A DNA stretch of 64,000 bases from Escallonia rubra (GCA_033065855.1 JAVXUO010003114.1:62001-126000); one strand, 5' to 3'. Positions 32,547-45,788 are shown, numbered from the stretch's first letter. A program made the numbers and translations. Notes: generated by a model from the sequence alone, not told the origin.

Positions 32547-35500
32547 CAGTGTTTTTAAAGGCGCAGGAGCACCTAAGGCGCAAAAGGTCCCTGAAGCCTA
32601 GGCGCAAGGCACATGCGCACGCCTTTTCAAAACAAGGCGCAATATTAAAATTTATAAAAATAAATAAATAAATAACAGTGCATTAAAACAATGAAAATTA
32701 CGTAAATTCAGAACATAGCAATTAACGAACTTCTAAACACTAGAGAAAGTTTCAAATACCAACATCCTAATTAACAAGCTTCCAACATAAAAAAAAAAGT
32801 CTTAAATCCACTAAAAAAATAACAAATAACTAAATTTTAAGTGAACATAACACCACCGTCCTCATCATTGCTAAGAGCCATGGCAACAACATTTTCTTCA
32901 AATGGAATCATACGCTTAAAGTCTGGCAAATATTCCTCTTCAACTTCATCTTCTTTGTCTACTAGGTGAACTGAAGGGGTAGATCTACTTGACATGACAG
33001 CCTTATCTGATGACGGCCTTACACTTCTTGCTGTTGACCTTTCCGTGCCACTTAAAGAGACTTTCAAACACGTCACCGTTTTCGTCTGCATCTTCGTCCG
33101 GCCTTTCAAGCAACCACTCATTATTTTCATCAATATTATCCAATAGAATAGGATTAATCGTGTCGCGTGAATCGTAACGTCGCTTTAACGCTCTATTGTA
33201 TTTCACAAACACCAAATCATTCAAGCGACTTTGTTCAAACCTATTCTTTTTCTTGCTATGAAGCTATAAAGTACAGTATACAAATTGATTAATAGTCGTT
33301 GAGTATGAAATAAATATGAATTTTAGCATAAAACTTTACTATTAGATTATAATTTGGACTCATGCTCAAAAACACTCCAGTTACGTTCATAGGCAGAAAC
33401 ACTACAAGTGAGATTCAAAATCTTTATTGCAAACTTTTGCAAGTGAGGCGTTAATGATCCATACAAAGCCCACCATTCCGCTGTTCAATACATGAAAATT
33501 GCAAAACTAATAAGTGAAGTAAGTATTCATTCATTTATACATTAGAATGAGTACTATAAAACAAAAAAAATAGTACATGGTGCTTTTCTATCTCTCATCC
33601 TCTTTGACATGGGATTCCCAAATAGACCCTCATCTCTCTTATACTTACTGAACTCGGTGTCAATTGCATCTTGTATTGCCATATCAAGATTCAACCTTTG
33701 AATGTAATCATACAAACCCGTCATAACTGTTTCATCACTCTCAATGTCTGGGGTAGAGTAATAATATTCCGGGTTCAAGAAATAACTAGTTGCATGCAAA
33801 GGAAGATGGAGTTGAACACTCCATCTACTGTTAATGATCTCATAAACCTCCTTGTACTTCAACTTGTTCCTTTGGAAAGCACTTGCAATATCATCTTTAG
33901 CTTTATCCATAGCCTTGTAAATGTATCCCATTGGAAGTTTTTTATCACCATCAACCAATCTAAGTACCGAAATAAAAGGGTATGGTACCTTTAAAGTATA
34001 TACAACATTGTTCCAAAACGAAGGCATTAATACTATTTTTGTCACTCTTTTGCCTTGTAGCTCCTTTGACCATTTGTTATTGGCCCACACTTCCGATGTA
34101 AACATTTTTTTCAAGTTATTTGGCTCTTCATAAATCATTGACAAAGTGATAGTGATAGTGGTAGTTGGAAGTCTCGTTTTGCCAGGCCTAAGCAACTCTC
34201 TTGCAAATTTCCTTAACAAGTTTACCACACCCGAGCGATTATATATTTAATCGTTCAAAGCAAGAGCCTTTTGAAATATTGACTTCATCTAAGGTAACTT
34301 AAATATGTCCTCTAAGATCAAGTCAATGCAATGCGCAGCACAAGGCGTCCAAAACAAGTGTGAAAAATCACGCTCCAATAACTTGCCAATCATATGAAAT
34401 TGCAAAAAAATAAAAAATAAATAAGATATTAAATGTCAAACTATCTATTAGCTAATAATATTGTACATTTATTAAAACTTAAGTTACTTGAGCAATACTA
34501 TATGTAAAAATATTACTAACCTGTCTTTACGTTGTTTGAGGCACTGTCAGTGACGACTTGAACCACATTCTTCGGCCCGACCTTCTCAACAATCTTCTTA
34601 ATCAAGTCATACATCAAGTCTCCGGTCTTCGAATGTTCGGAAGCATCAACGGACTCAAGAAACAAACTTCCTCTAGGACTATTCACTAAAAAATTAATTA
34701 AAGTCCTTTCTTTCTTGTCCTTCCAACCATCACATAATCCAACAACCGGTTTTCTCCCACTCTTCTTCATGATCCTTCATCAACTTACGCGTATTATCCA
34801 CCTCTTTCTGTACTAGGGTGACCCTACTCTCATGATAACTTGGTGGCTTTCAACCCGGACCATATTGCCCAATAGCTTCAACCATAGCTGAAAAGCTGTC
34901 AAAGTTCACGGCATTAAATGCAATCCCAAAATCATAAATTTGTTTTGCTATTGCACTATAAGCCCAATTTCTCATCTCCTTTTTTGCTTCTTCATTTTCA
35001 AACACCGTGGATTGCTTCATCTTTCTCTTTCTCACTACCTCTTCTGGGTCCGGGGTGAAGTACACGTCCATTGGGACCTTAGCCTTAGGATTCTTACAAG
35101 AAGGTTGACAGGAACTCCCGGTGGATGAAACTCCCCTTCTTTCTCGATATCTCAACTACATCGTCGTCCTCGTCCTCTTCTTCGTCATTGAAAACATTAT
35201 CAAAATCTGGGATACACTTAGCTAGTTTTTTTTTTGATAGACTTCAGCAATTCTTTCATCTCATCTCTTACATGTTCTGGACACTCTCAGCAGGTTGAAG
35301 CATTCTTATAACCTCCAGCAAGGTGTTGCTTATGCCGGTAAATGCCGCCCTTTGTAATTTTTGACAAAAAAGTCAAAAATTATAAGTGACTGCATTTTTA
35401 TCGCTCGGATTAGCGGTACGTCCATATTGCCAAGCTGGGTCCTTCGTATTTGTGCTCGGCGTCGACATGTATATTTCTGAGATTAAATTATATGGTAACC

Positions 35501-37022
35501 GTAACACTGAAATTAGCTTAATAGAAAAAAACTAATGGCGTGAAAAATGAGTATAAAAAACATACTCAATATTGATTTTGTCAAGAATCAAATAAACTCG
35601 AACAAGCGATTCAATTTCTACGCTAAAGGAATTGAATCGGGCAGCTTCCTGAAGGATATGAGAAATACTTCTCGATAGATTTAATTCCAAAGCTTCTTAT
35701 TGAGGTTTATAATGTACTAAAAAGTTCAAAGGCACTTTGGGGAGGAAGAATTCTTGTGCAAGTATTTCAAGGGCAACTAAATATAAATTACTCAATTTTG
35801 TTACTGCTCTTTCCCTGTAGGTATCTATTGTCTTTTACTTGTACTTTAGCATACCAAAAACTTTATTCAACTAGGAATAAAACTAATGTGTCAAGGACTT
35901 GAGTACTCATATACAAGCGTCTAAAGCTCTCTCACATCACTAACTAATCCACAAATAAGTAGACGCACAGAAGCAACTATGCAGCACATATGTCTGACTA
36001 GAAAATAAAGACTCCTTTTATCAAGCCTTTTCCACTCATAGAAAATGGAAGAATCAATAGAAAATATGCAGCATATATGTCTTACTAGATAAAAGCTCAA
36101 AGAATACCGCCAGACAGGAAGCCAGACTAAAGTAGTCGAAATCTTAAGCAATATTTTAATCTTCTTTCCTTTGAGGAATTACCCTTGGGCCTTAATCCTC
36201 AAATTCTATGTTACAAGCTTCTCCAGTTTGATTCTGATTTTCTTGTTTTGTTCACGGCAACTCCAATTGTGAACAGGAAAGGGAACCTCGTTCGTGAACC
36301 ATCATGGGAAATAACAATACAGTGGTTTTAAAATGTCTACCTATCCATCAATTGCTTAACAATCCTTCACGGCTTCACCATAAAACTATTGATTTGAAGT
36401 ACAAAGATAGGAGGAAATTCGTCTTCCTGGATTGAGTGAGTGCTGTGAGTTGTGTGAGTGAGGGAGGGAGAGAGAGACAAACTGGGACTGGAGCAGAAGA
36501 TTAGCAGTGGCAGAGAGGAGCAGCTGGTCTGCATCAGTGTTGGCGACTGGAGCTGGCGCAGAAGATTAGCAAGCAGCAGCAGAGAGGAGCGGCTGAGTCG
36601 GCGTCTGCGTCGGCAACTGGAGCAGCAGTGGCAGAGAGGTACGCAGGAGACCGACAGCGACCGGAGAAGGGTTGGCGACAGCCGGACGACTCACCGGAGC
36701 AAGGGACGGGGGCGACTAGCTGACGCTGAGATTTGAGAGCTGATTGACTGAGTCGTGAAAACTATTTTTGATTTGGGGATTTTTAGAGTTAGGTTTAGTG
36801 TATAAGTGGAGTGGAGCTAAAAAAAAAAAATCCGGAAGAGAAATGGACAGTCCACATTAAGCCACAATGGCCTATCCAACGGCCACATTTCGTGAGCCTA
36901 GCCGTGCGCCTCCCCCACCGCTGTGCGCCTAGGCTCACTAGGCGCGCGCCTAATTGAACGCGCTGCGCCTAGGCCTAGGCAAGGTGCGAGAGGTGCGCCT
37001 AGGCGTACTTTTTATAACACTG
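32547..37022 (-). mobile_element. hAT transposon with perfect target duplication
   Basis: Left end CAGTGTTTTTAAAG and right end on the other strand CAGTGTTATAAAAAG. TGCTAACC at 32539-32546 and 37023-37030 is an exact 8-bp duplication. Subterminal regions (32560-32640, 36895-37010) are packed with GGCGCA/TAGGCGC words. A transposase-like frame lies inside on the minus strand. The intact duplication suggests a fairly recent insertion. Confidence 0.9.
32837..35460 (-). pseudogene. hAT transposase (DUF659 type), degenerate
   Basis: Pieces read in order on the minus strand: a BED-finger remnant near 35280-35460; an N-terminal block at 35155-34850 (NWAYSAIAKQIYDFGIAFNA); the DUF659 block at 34770-34516 with LCDGWKDKKERTLINFLV and VVQVVTDSASNN (catalytic Asp positions); 34228-33554 with VLRLVDGDKKLPMGYIYKAM; the dimerization exon near 33485-33363 with AEWWALYGSLTP and YERNWSVFEHE; and a tail from 33224. 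Stops and frame breaks separate several blocks (for example after GQYGPG at 34850 and after REL near 34230), beyond what introns explain. The protein moves the element at 32547-37022. It is related to, but clearly distinct from, the transposase at 13336-16655. Confidence 0.75.
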
Positions 37023-37101
37023 TGCTAACCAACTGTCTCTTTCGAATGGGAGGTGCTACACTTCTTTTGTCTAGCTAAAATCAAGATAAGACAGCAAAGT
37101 A

Positions 37102-37399
37102 CTCCCTTCGTCCCAAAAAAGTTGATAATAAATATTTTTTGGTATGTTCCTAAAATATTGATTACTTTCCAAATTAAGAAAGATTCTATAAGCATTTTTC
37201 AAGTTTATCCTTTTGTACTCTTTTTTAATTCTATTCTTTCTCCATATTAATATTCCATCAGCTGATTTTCTCTCTCGTCGAGCAATTTCTTCCCGACCCA
37301 CCCCTCTCTCGGTAGATTGAGAAACTAATAGAATATGACTCATATATCCTAAATAAGCGTGCAAGTCAAACTTGATCAAATAATCTGGAAAGGAGGGAG
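37102..37399. mobile_element. Stowaway (Tc1/mariner) MITE
   Basis: Starts CTCCCTTCGTCCCAAAAAAG and ends with GGAGGGAG, the classic Stowaway terminus. TA at 37100-37101 and 37400-37401 is the expected 2-bp duplication. 298 bp, AT-rich, no gene. Confidence 0.9.
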
Positions 37400-37846
37400 T
37401 ATGTGTTACAATACCTTTCTTCAACTAACAGAGCACAATGCCAATTTTGTAAGAGCCTCAGCATTTCTAGACTTTGTCGACATTTCTAGACTTATGTCAA
37501 GATTCCAATGTCCATCATTCTGGTTAATCTAATCTGCAAAAAACACGTGACAGGTGGAATAAACAAGCTGTTTAAAAGATTTGAAATGCAACCTAAAAAA
37601 TGCTCTAAAAGATCTTCAACTGCTGTTCTAAAAGATCTTCACAAACTACTGTAAAAGATCTTTTAGAATGCTGTTCTAAAACAGGTTTTATAAACAAACA
37701 AACTGTTCTAAACCGACTCACCAACATCAATAATTGTTGATGCACGCGAACTAGACCGTTGTGCATTTTCTGAAAAGAAAAATGGGAGAACATATCAAAT
37801 GCTTTTAGAATTCATTTCACCTAATATAAGGAAAAGCAAAAGACAA

Positions 37847-40060
37847 TTATAAATTAGCTGAAAAGTACTCTTCAAGTTTTTCAATCTCGTCCATGGCTTC
37901 TCGAAGATCAATTGTCTTTGACGGATTTTCTTGCCAATTCTCAACACAAATAAGAGATTCTATCGTTTGTGGAGCCAGAGAACTACAAAATGGATCAAGA
38001 ACATGACCTCACATGTTAAATGCCGACTCATATGCAACTGTAGAAATTGGGACGGCTAAAACATGTCACGCTACTTGGGAGAGGACACGCTACTTCTGAC
38101 TATTAAGCTTCCACCATCCTAAGATATCTAAGTCTGCATTTACCACAGGATTTTCACAACTCTCAATTAGGTATGTATCCACATATAACTTGCTCTCTAT
38201 GCTATCCTCCTCCTCCAAAAGTCTCTTATACTGAGCAGCCAAAGACTCCTCTTCCTCAAAAACTGACACATCGTCCTTAAAAGCTTGACTTACTGGTTTT
38301 TGTGTTTCAACATCCCATTTCTCATAATGCTCAAACAACTTAACCAAACTCTCCTTCACCTTCTTCACAACCTCTTTAACTGTCATAGTATCGCGTACTT
38401 GACTTAAAACAAACTTAAAAATGCTTTAGCTTGTAACAGGGGTCTAAAACGACCACAATATTCCAATACAGTCAGATCGTCTCGAGTTCCCTAATACTTT
38501 TCAAGCTTCTTAAACATAATCTTTGCTAGAAAACACAGAAAAAAGCTTATCTGCACTTTTGGACGAAGTAACCAATTTTTTGTGTAACCCCATCACCTCA
38601 TGAAAAAGGTCATTTGATGTCACATGTAAAGAAACTGAAAAACGCAAGTTTGCATCGTAGAGAAATTTCAAAAACCGAATACATGTACTGCCATTTTTCC
38701 GATCATCTACCGAAGAAGGCCCAAGCCTTAGCAGCCTCCTCTCACCAACATTTTCATCTTCGCCGTCACTCCAAGAAAGTATCTTCCAAAGTCTAAGTCA
38801 TCCTCATCTTGCCGCTCAAAAGCCTTTTGAAACTTTTCAGCTTTTTCTAACATTAAGTAGAGTTCCACCTGGTGGGGACATCTAAGGATACAAGACTCTT
38901 GTTATCAATCCTCTCATTTTCAGCACATTTTTAAAAAGTTTCAAGCCTAGCCGGAGAATACCTCACATATCTTACTACATTTTGAATACTAGCAATCGAA
39001 TCATGAGAATATTTCAAGCCTTCCCCCACGTTAAGATTAAGAATATGAGCACCACATCACATGTGAAGGTTATCATTGTGTAAAAGAGCACATTTTTAAA
39101 AAGTTTCAAGCCTAGCCGGAGAATACCTCACATATCTTACTACATTTTGAATACTAGCAATCGAATCATGAGAATATTTCAAGCCTTCCCCCACGTTAAG
39201 ATTAAGAATATGAGCACCACATCACATGTGAAGGTTATCATTGTGTAAAAGAAAGCTTCTCCAGTCTTCAGTCTTATTTTTCAAAATCTTAATAGCAGTG
39301 TCATTAACTAGCACTATCAACCTAATAAGCATGTCTCGATCAATCCAATGCTCCGATTAGGACACAGAAGTAGAACTTTTTTTGAATGGATGTCCACACA
39401 TAAGTGGTAAGGCAAAGTCTTTCATTACAAAGAATTTCCATCAACTTAGCCTTTTCTTTTAGAAACCAACGTGTGACATCCCTAGCAACTGTAAAACGAG
39501 ACGGGATAGTGAACCTAGGTTGCAAATAGTGAGAAAACTTTCTAAACCCCAGATTTTTCACTTGACTAAAAGACAACTCATCAACAATGATCATCTCAGC
39601 AAGTATTAGTCTACATTCTTCAATACTAAAATGAATCACCTTCAAGTCACCCATAGTACTGTATTCTTTATTAGGCTCAAGGACATAGTACCTTGCCGTT
39701 TACTAACAAGATTGTACCGATACTTTTTACACCTAACATTCAAACGAGTCCATAATGTTTTAGTCCCATTTACGCCAGTACACAAATATTTTCTTAATGC
39801 AGTACATATTGCCTGCGCAGGTCATTCGGATTGGGATTGGGATCGGGATCATCTTTCTTGGTTATAAAATCAAAATGCTCCCAAATGGCTGACTCTTTAT
39901 TACTTGGGGCCGGGGCTGACCTCTTTTTCTCGGGCTTAGGAAGGAGTGAAGAAGAGGTATCACTAACAGCTATTTCAGCTAAACTTGATGGCATTGCATC
40001 ATCTGCCATGTGAAATTGAGTAACAAAAAAGAAGTCAGCCAAGGTTCCTAGATGACAAAA
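37847..40060 (-). pseudogene. RICESLEEPER-type hAT transposase, degenerate
   Basis: From the N-terminal side: a BED finger start (SAIWEHFDFITKKD) near 39880, then NGTKTLWTRLNVRCKKYRYN near 39730; the domain with CRLILAEMIIVDELSFSQVK and PRFTIPSRFTVARD at 39654-39400; an AEKFQKAFERQDEDDLDFGR stretch near 38800; and the C-terminal dimerization part LDILGWWKLNSQK (38090) followed by ISTVAYESAF and LDPFCSSLAPQTIESLI, ending at TAA 37847-37849. Many stops and shifts interrupt it, so it is dead. A 165-bp tandem duplication lies in its middle. Confidence 0.8.
38923..39252 (-). repeat. Perfect 165-bp tandem duplication
   Basis: 38923-39087 is repeated without any difference at 39088-39252. 165 is a multiple of three. 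Identity in an otherwise decayed gene shows the duplication is recent, or is an assembly artefact. Confidence 0.95.
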
Positions 40061-41317
40061 TACCGAAAACATCACTAATTATACCCAAGTGCCGAAGTGT
40101 CACGCGAACAGTCAATAATAAAATCACGTTTAACGAAAAGAGAAAATGCTAATCGTGAAGAATGGCAAATGGGTCACTCTAGAAACCTGATCAAAGAACA
40201 AAAGAGAATTCCAGGTAAGGTTGAATCTAGCACATATCAGTCAGTGACACATAGCATCTGTTTTCAGACTGTTTAGGCACAGCGGTGGGGGTTTTGCGGA
40301 TTTGGGGAGGGGGGGCTGTGGAATGAAAGATTTAACATCCAAATAAATGTTTAGAAAAGCGAATTACTTCTTGAAAAGTTAAAACACAAAGCAAGGTAGA
40401 TGGTGTCTGTCTATGGTTCTCTTTGTTATTCTGGAGGCATGTAGAGGTTGAAATTTTGAAATCGAAATTAATGTTTTAGAGATGGGTAAAAGCTGAAATT
40501 TTGAAATTGAATTTGGAACTCACCATGGGACAGCAGTCACTGGTCGGAAGCCGAAGACAGCACTAGGGAATTTTTCCAATCAACGGAGCACACCGCTCTA
40601 TCCACTCCAGTATCCAGCGTCTGTCTCTCTTCGATCTATGCCCATCGAACTCTAGGGGGCTCCTCTGGACCAGAGAAGGTACCTGACTGGAGATCCAAGT
40701 TCGATCTGGGAAAACCCTACTGGGATTTGGGAAGTAGAGTGAAAACTGGGAAGTAGGAGAGACGTCGTAGGTCAGGTTGTCTCCAAAGAAGAGTAGCTGG
40801 CATTTGGAAAGTGAGGCGGCTGATCAAGGTGAAAGATTGGCATGAATAAGATACAAGCAGTGGCTGGGCAGTGACCCTTACAATCTTTTCAAATATGGAC
40901 CAAGGCAGATGCAACGGGCAGAGGGAGGGAGGGAGAGAGATTTGTTGATTGGTTTGGTTCCGTGGTCTGCACTTTGTAGTGAAGAAAGTAGCTGGGATTT
41001 GGAAAGTGGGGCGACAGAAGTCTCAGAGTCAAAAATCAGTAGGACTGAAATTAGGATGAGCTAGAGTTGGTTGAGGTTCTATTCTACCCTGGTTATTCAG
41101 CTAACCGGGGTCAATGGATATTTTTTTAATCTCTATAAGCCCCCGGCTCGGTTTTATTCATTGCTGGTTTGGAATTTTTGAACCGTGAACCGAACCGAAC
41201 GCAGTTTGAAATCTGAATCCAAACTGTTCAAGATCATCAACGGTACGGATTCGATCGGTTAGGTTCCCTCGGTTTGGACGGTTTGGATCGATTTCATTGG
41301 TTTGCTACTCACCCCTA
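40061..41317 (-). other. 5' flank of the RICESLEEPER-type hAT
   Basis: Noncoding DNA between the transposase start and the element's right terminus; the last 160 bp are AACCGAACC-rich subterminal sequence. A G-run near 40310 and GGGAGG repeats near 40920 are simple sequence. Confidence 0.5.
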
Positions 41318-42159
41318 TGTATAGCAACCAAAATGCACAAATTGTAATTGCTGAATGTAATTTGAGGAGGGTGAAGTAGCAGCATAAACCCTTTGAAGAA
41401 GCACGAAAGGAAGTAGCAGAAGAAAGAAAGAAGAATAAGAAAGGATACTAACATTTTCCGGAATGACCTAGGACATAGGAAAGTACATCCGTATTTTCCC
41501 TATATGTCTCTGACACCTTTTTGGTGGTGTCCGATACATGTGGTGTCTAGCACATGTCCGGAGGTGTCCGAGAGGTGCTGGGGTGTTATTAAGTGTCTAA
41601 TACTGAAACCTTGGCTGTATGAAGCGTATGTGCCCATTTCGAATACATGTTGTTTACTGGCTCACAGGGTTGCCAAAAAAGACTTGATGTCTCCAAAGTG
41701 GTCCAGAAGAGGAGGAGGAGGGGGGAGATTGGAGCTCTTATCAAGTGCTTGTTGGATGGTCAAACACTGTTCAGTTGAGCTTAAATTTTAGGAGCATGGT
41801 CCTCAGATATGAAGCTTGATATTCTATGATCAAGATCTGATTAGAGGTCTATCAAGCACTCATTTGGCACTCGAATTCCAGCCACTGACTGTAGGATCAA
41901 AATTCTCTCTCTTGTTGAAACTTTATGAAAAACTATTATGTATAGTGGAGGAACTTCTTGGAGTTCCTTCTTTGCTTTCCTCTTTCACATTGAACGTTTT
42001 TAGCATAAATCTGGGTATATGTGGCTGATTTTTGTGTTAAATTGTGGCTGATTTAGCATTTATCTTAATGGTATTTAATTTGTGGCCTTCTAGTTGGACA
42101 AAAATGTCCTGATCTAGACCTCAATTTGTTCAGGATCGACTCATGGGCAAGCATAAGCT
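41318..42159. other. Intergenic, no feature seen
   Basis: Only short frames. A GGTGTCCGA-rich phrase at 41520-41580 is repetitive but undefined. Confidence 0.4.
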
Positions 42160-43317
42160 TAGAGATGTCAAAGGGCCGGGCTTGGGCCGGCCCAGCCCAA
42201 GCCCATCGGGCCTGCAAACGGGCCGGGCCGGGCCGGGCCAAGGGAGGGTGAAAACGGGCCGGGCCGGGCCGGGCCTGGCGCAATGAATTCTAGGCCTGGT
42301 CCAGGCCCAGGCCCTAAGCCCAATATTTAGGGCCGGGCTTGGGCCGGGCCCAGGCCCTTTTTTTTTTTTTTTCATTTTTTTCAATTTTAACACATAACAA
42401 TTTACATAGAAATTTATTTATACGATCCTCGTCAACTATAAAGAAGAAAGAAGTGCGGATTAAAAACAGATGAGTTGCGATGCCTTGTTATAGCTGTAGT
42501 CCCATCTGGAAGAAATATAATGGTTGTTCCGTCTAACTTTAATTTCATTTAATGGGTATAAACTTCTTTGACTCTTTCCCAAGGCCTATGCAGTGTGCAC
42601 CTTTTGAAAACTCTAACCAGACCACTTATGGAAGATCATAACCACTATAGGTATTTCCTTTCTCATAGAAGAGGCTTAGTAGTTAAGTAATTTTGCAGGA
42701 CTTTTGAAGAAAAGACAAGATCAAAAGAATTTAACGGCTGACTGCAATTTCCTTCCATCTCTTATCCATTCAATTTAAAGGCTGACTACTGTTAAGGTAA
42801 AATGATTGCCAATATGAGGCATAAGCCTCTCTTAAATCTAACCAAACATCGCTCAAGGTCATCAAGTCTTATAGAAGAAAATAATATAAGGCAAAAAGAC
42901 AAGATGCTTGATGCAGGATGCTATCCCTTCCTTTTAAAATATATATTTTTTGCTTGTAAAAATTTATTTTATATATATGAAAAAAAATTATTCTTAAAAC
43001 TCTAACAATCAAAATAATAATGTATGTGAAATTTTGGAAAAGGGGGGGAAAAGCTAGATTTTCAAAAAAAAGTGGGGCCAAATCCGGGCCAAATCCGGGC
43101 CAAACCGGGCCACACCCGGGCCGGGCCAAACCCGGGCCAAACCGGGCCGGGCCGGGCCGGGCCATTTTCCCCAGATTTCTCGGCCTGGTCCAGGCCCAGG
43201 CCCCAGGCCCTCTTTCAGCGGGCCGTTACTGTTCATGCAAGGGGCCGGGCCAGCCCGGGCCAAAACCGGGCCAAAACGGGCCGGCCCGCGGGCCGCCCGG
43301 CCCAAATGACATCTCTA
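42160..43317. mobile_element. Non-autonomous hAT element with GGGCC-rich ends
   Basis: Ends TAGAGATGTCAAAGGGCCGG and, other strand, TAGAGATGTCATTTGGGCCG. CATAAGCT at 42152-42159 and 43318-43325 is an exact 8-bp duplication. Subterminal blocks (42170-42360 and 43070-43310) are dense in GGGCCGGGCC on both strands. The AT-rich core has no recognised gene. Open frames over the ends (Ala/Gly/Pro/Arg-rich) are compositional. Confidence 0.9.
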
Positions 43318-44934
43318 CATAAGCTTTTAGCTGAAGTAACTTTGAATGGGAAACAAAGCATCATTCCTAAGATGCGACTTAATTAATAGAATTTGTTTTA
43401 AAAAGGTTCAAGATGGTTTAATTGGTGAGCATTCTGGGTTTAGCCGACATAAGGATATTAGTCCATTCTTCTGCAAGCATGGACTGCAGGAACCAATCGT
43501 TAAACTTCTAAATTGTCTGCAGTAACCAGTAGGGTGATAAGTCGAATGTAGTTGGTTTTTCCACCTGTTCAGAATCCTTTTAGATGCTGGTTTGTTGTGC
43601 TTAGATATGACCTCAGGATCTAAACTTGAAGGGTTGCCCTTACAGAATTTGAGAAAGTAATATATCGTAGATAATATACCCCAATCAACAGTTGGAATAG
43701 AACCTGAGCACAATAATTAATAATCACTTGGTTGCAACTTAGTGTTGTTTCATACATATCGATGACAACCGAGTTGCTTGACGTTTCTTATATATTTTTT
43801 TTAATCGGATTGCCGTCTAAAAGAAAGAAAGTCAGATTTGAATGTCAGTTTCGACACAGGCCTTGCTAGATTATTCATTGCGCAACCATTTGGCTGCTCT
43901 TGGGGTGAGTTTTTACATGACTTATGTAGCTATAGCATACATTACGGGTGTTCACTCGTACACACACCTAGTGCACTGAGATGCGGTAGACGACAGTTTG
44001 CATAGACTGTTGGCCGTGAGTACATATGCCAATTACAAAAAGGTGTCCACTTGCAATTATGGTTCGAAATTGATGTTGGAAATACTATATTTGGCCAGAG
44101 ACGTCGACATGCATGATATTGAAGGGAAGGGCTTGAGTGAGCGGTTTTGTTCTTCTTTCTCGTCAATGATGCGTGTTCCAGTAATAGTGGGCTTCCCTCT
44201 AACGTGTTTATCATATCTTTGCTGCTAGTGCCCTAGAAGTAAATGCCTACGGATCCATGAAAAGCTGACACAAAGAGCTGGTTTGGGGTGCATACTACGT
44301 TCCCTTGCGGACACTGTAAATACAATTTAGTTCCAATCAGCATCTTGAGACGGGATTTTAGATACAAAATCTTTTTTTTGCGTGCTTTTTTACGAAAATA
44401 AGGTGCAAGTCTTGTTTAAGAGCACTTATCTTTTGGTAAATATATGAGTCGCATACGGTAATCAATTAGCACCGAATGTGTTTTACTTGGTCACATTGAT
44501 AAAAGTTCCCTCACCCCATTCGTCCGCACCAAAATGTTTCATAATGGTATCGGCCTTGGTCATTCGTGAATAGCATTACATTGTCCACCAAGTGCAGGTG
44601 AAAGTGATACAACATAGAGCTGATTGTCTGAAAAGCAAGTGTGATCTTTTGGTAGATTCAATCTGTATCTGCAAGATCAAATTTCTTAGCTAGCTGTGAA
44701 GGGCATGTGAAAATTCATGATTGATTTGAAGTTGCCTATAAATACAGGTTTGTGGAACAGTGTTTGGTGATTGATACGAATTGAGCTTCTACTTGCGGGC
44801 CACACATCTAAGGTGGGTTGGGTGTTTGGTATGGAGAGGAGAAATTGAGTAGAGCCTTTTATATGTTGCTTGCAATTGCTCTAATCTCTCTCATACAGCA
44901 GATAATTTTTTGCTTTTGGTGGCAATGACAAACT
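43318..44934. other. Intergenic, no feature seen
   Basis: No coding region or repeat boundary is recognised. Confidence 0.4.
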
Positions 44935-45030
44935 TCTAGTGCTCTTTAAAACTTCAACACCCGTGAGATTTGAACTTTTGGCCTTGCACGTGAAAGGCAG
45001 AGAGGCCTTTACCACAAGGCTATTGCCTTT
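44935..45030 (-). mobile_element. tRNA-derived SINE-like head
   Basis: On the minus strand TAGCCTTGTGG (45022-45012) resembles a polymerase III A box and AGTTCAAATCT (44976-44966) a B box, spaced about 36 bp apart. The text between them (GGTAAAGGCCTCTCTGCC, CACGTGCAAGGCC) is typical of plant tRNA-derived SINEs. The 3' end and target duplication were not found. Confidence 0.5.
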
Positions 45031-45788
45031 CTCAGGAGGGACGGTACAGGGCGGTTTGCATCGAGTCCTATTCTTCTATCGGAGCGTTAGACAGGAGGTG
45101 GATCTTTCTTGCTTGGGAATGGGCGAGGAATGATCCATTGACTGGGGAAAAATTTGTACCAAGTGCAGTTATATGTGCAAAGCAGAGGCTGAGTTGGGGA
45201 TCACTTGTCCTTGCACTGTCCAGTGGTTATGTTCTATGGGATTTAGTTTTTAGCCTTCTTCACTTGCACTTGCTTACCCAGATCCCACATCATCTGTTGA
45301 GGTCCATGCTCCAATTCTAATTTGTAAGCATATGCAGAGGGGCATGAATCTCCTTGGCTCTATTAAAATGCCAAGCACTTCTTCAGTATCGGAGATGCTA
45401 TTTTCACTTGCTAATATATATGTTGTTCCGCTCTCTCATTTGTCGCTAAAGAGTAAATAATTGTTGCTGGAATACTCTTTGCTGCGACAAAAGTGGGTGA
45501 AAAAGTTTATCGAGGGAAAATGGCACTTCCCTTTAAAGAATTTAGATTCTTTCTAACCAACAAAAGCACGGGGTAAAAATAGCATTTCTCATGATTCTAC
45601 TTTGACCAGAAATTCAAAGTTGCTATGTGCAGGCATATTCTGGTCAATAGGACCACACAAAACCTGATCGAAATTTTTTGGCTCCTTCCTTTTTACTACA
45701 TTGAGCCCCTCCTTTATCCAACATAATCATTTTTCAATTCCATAAGCTAATTGATTAAATCTAAATACTAATCATCGTGCCAATGAGT
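45031..45788. other. 3' flank of the HD-Zip exon, no other feature seen
   Basis: No coding signal recognised; includes AT-rich DNA downstream of the HD-Zip fragment. Confidence 0.4.

Larger units (their letters stand above)
32126..41317 (-). mobile_element. RICESLEEPER-type hAT element, left end lost
   Basis: The right end read on the other strand starts TAGGGGTGAGTAGCAAACC, a typical hAT terminus. AACCGAACC-rich subterminal sequence occurs at both sides (about 32130-32230 and 41160-41300), in opposite orientation. No TAGGGGTG terminus or matching 8-mer was found on the left, so the left tip is decayed; the left coordinate is approximate. It contains a degenerate transposase (37847-40060), a whole second hAT (32547-37022) and a Stowaway MITE. 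Confidence 0.6.

Noticed and set aside
42065..43386. Several Ala/Gly/Pro/Arg-rich open frames
   Set aside because: Created by GGGCC repeats at the ends of a hAT element.
44935..45030. Functional tRNA gene
   Set aside because: Box A and B match only loosely and the flanks do not form a cloverleaf; SINE-like origin is more likely.
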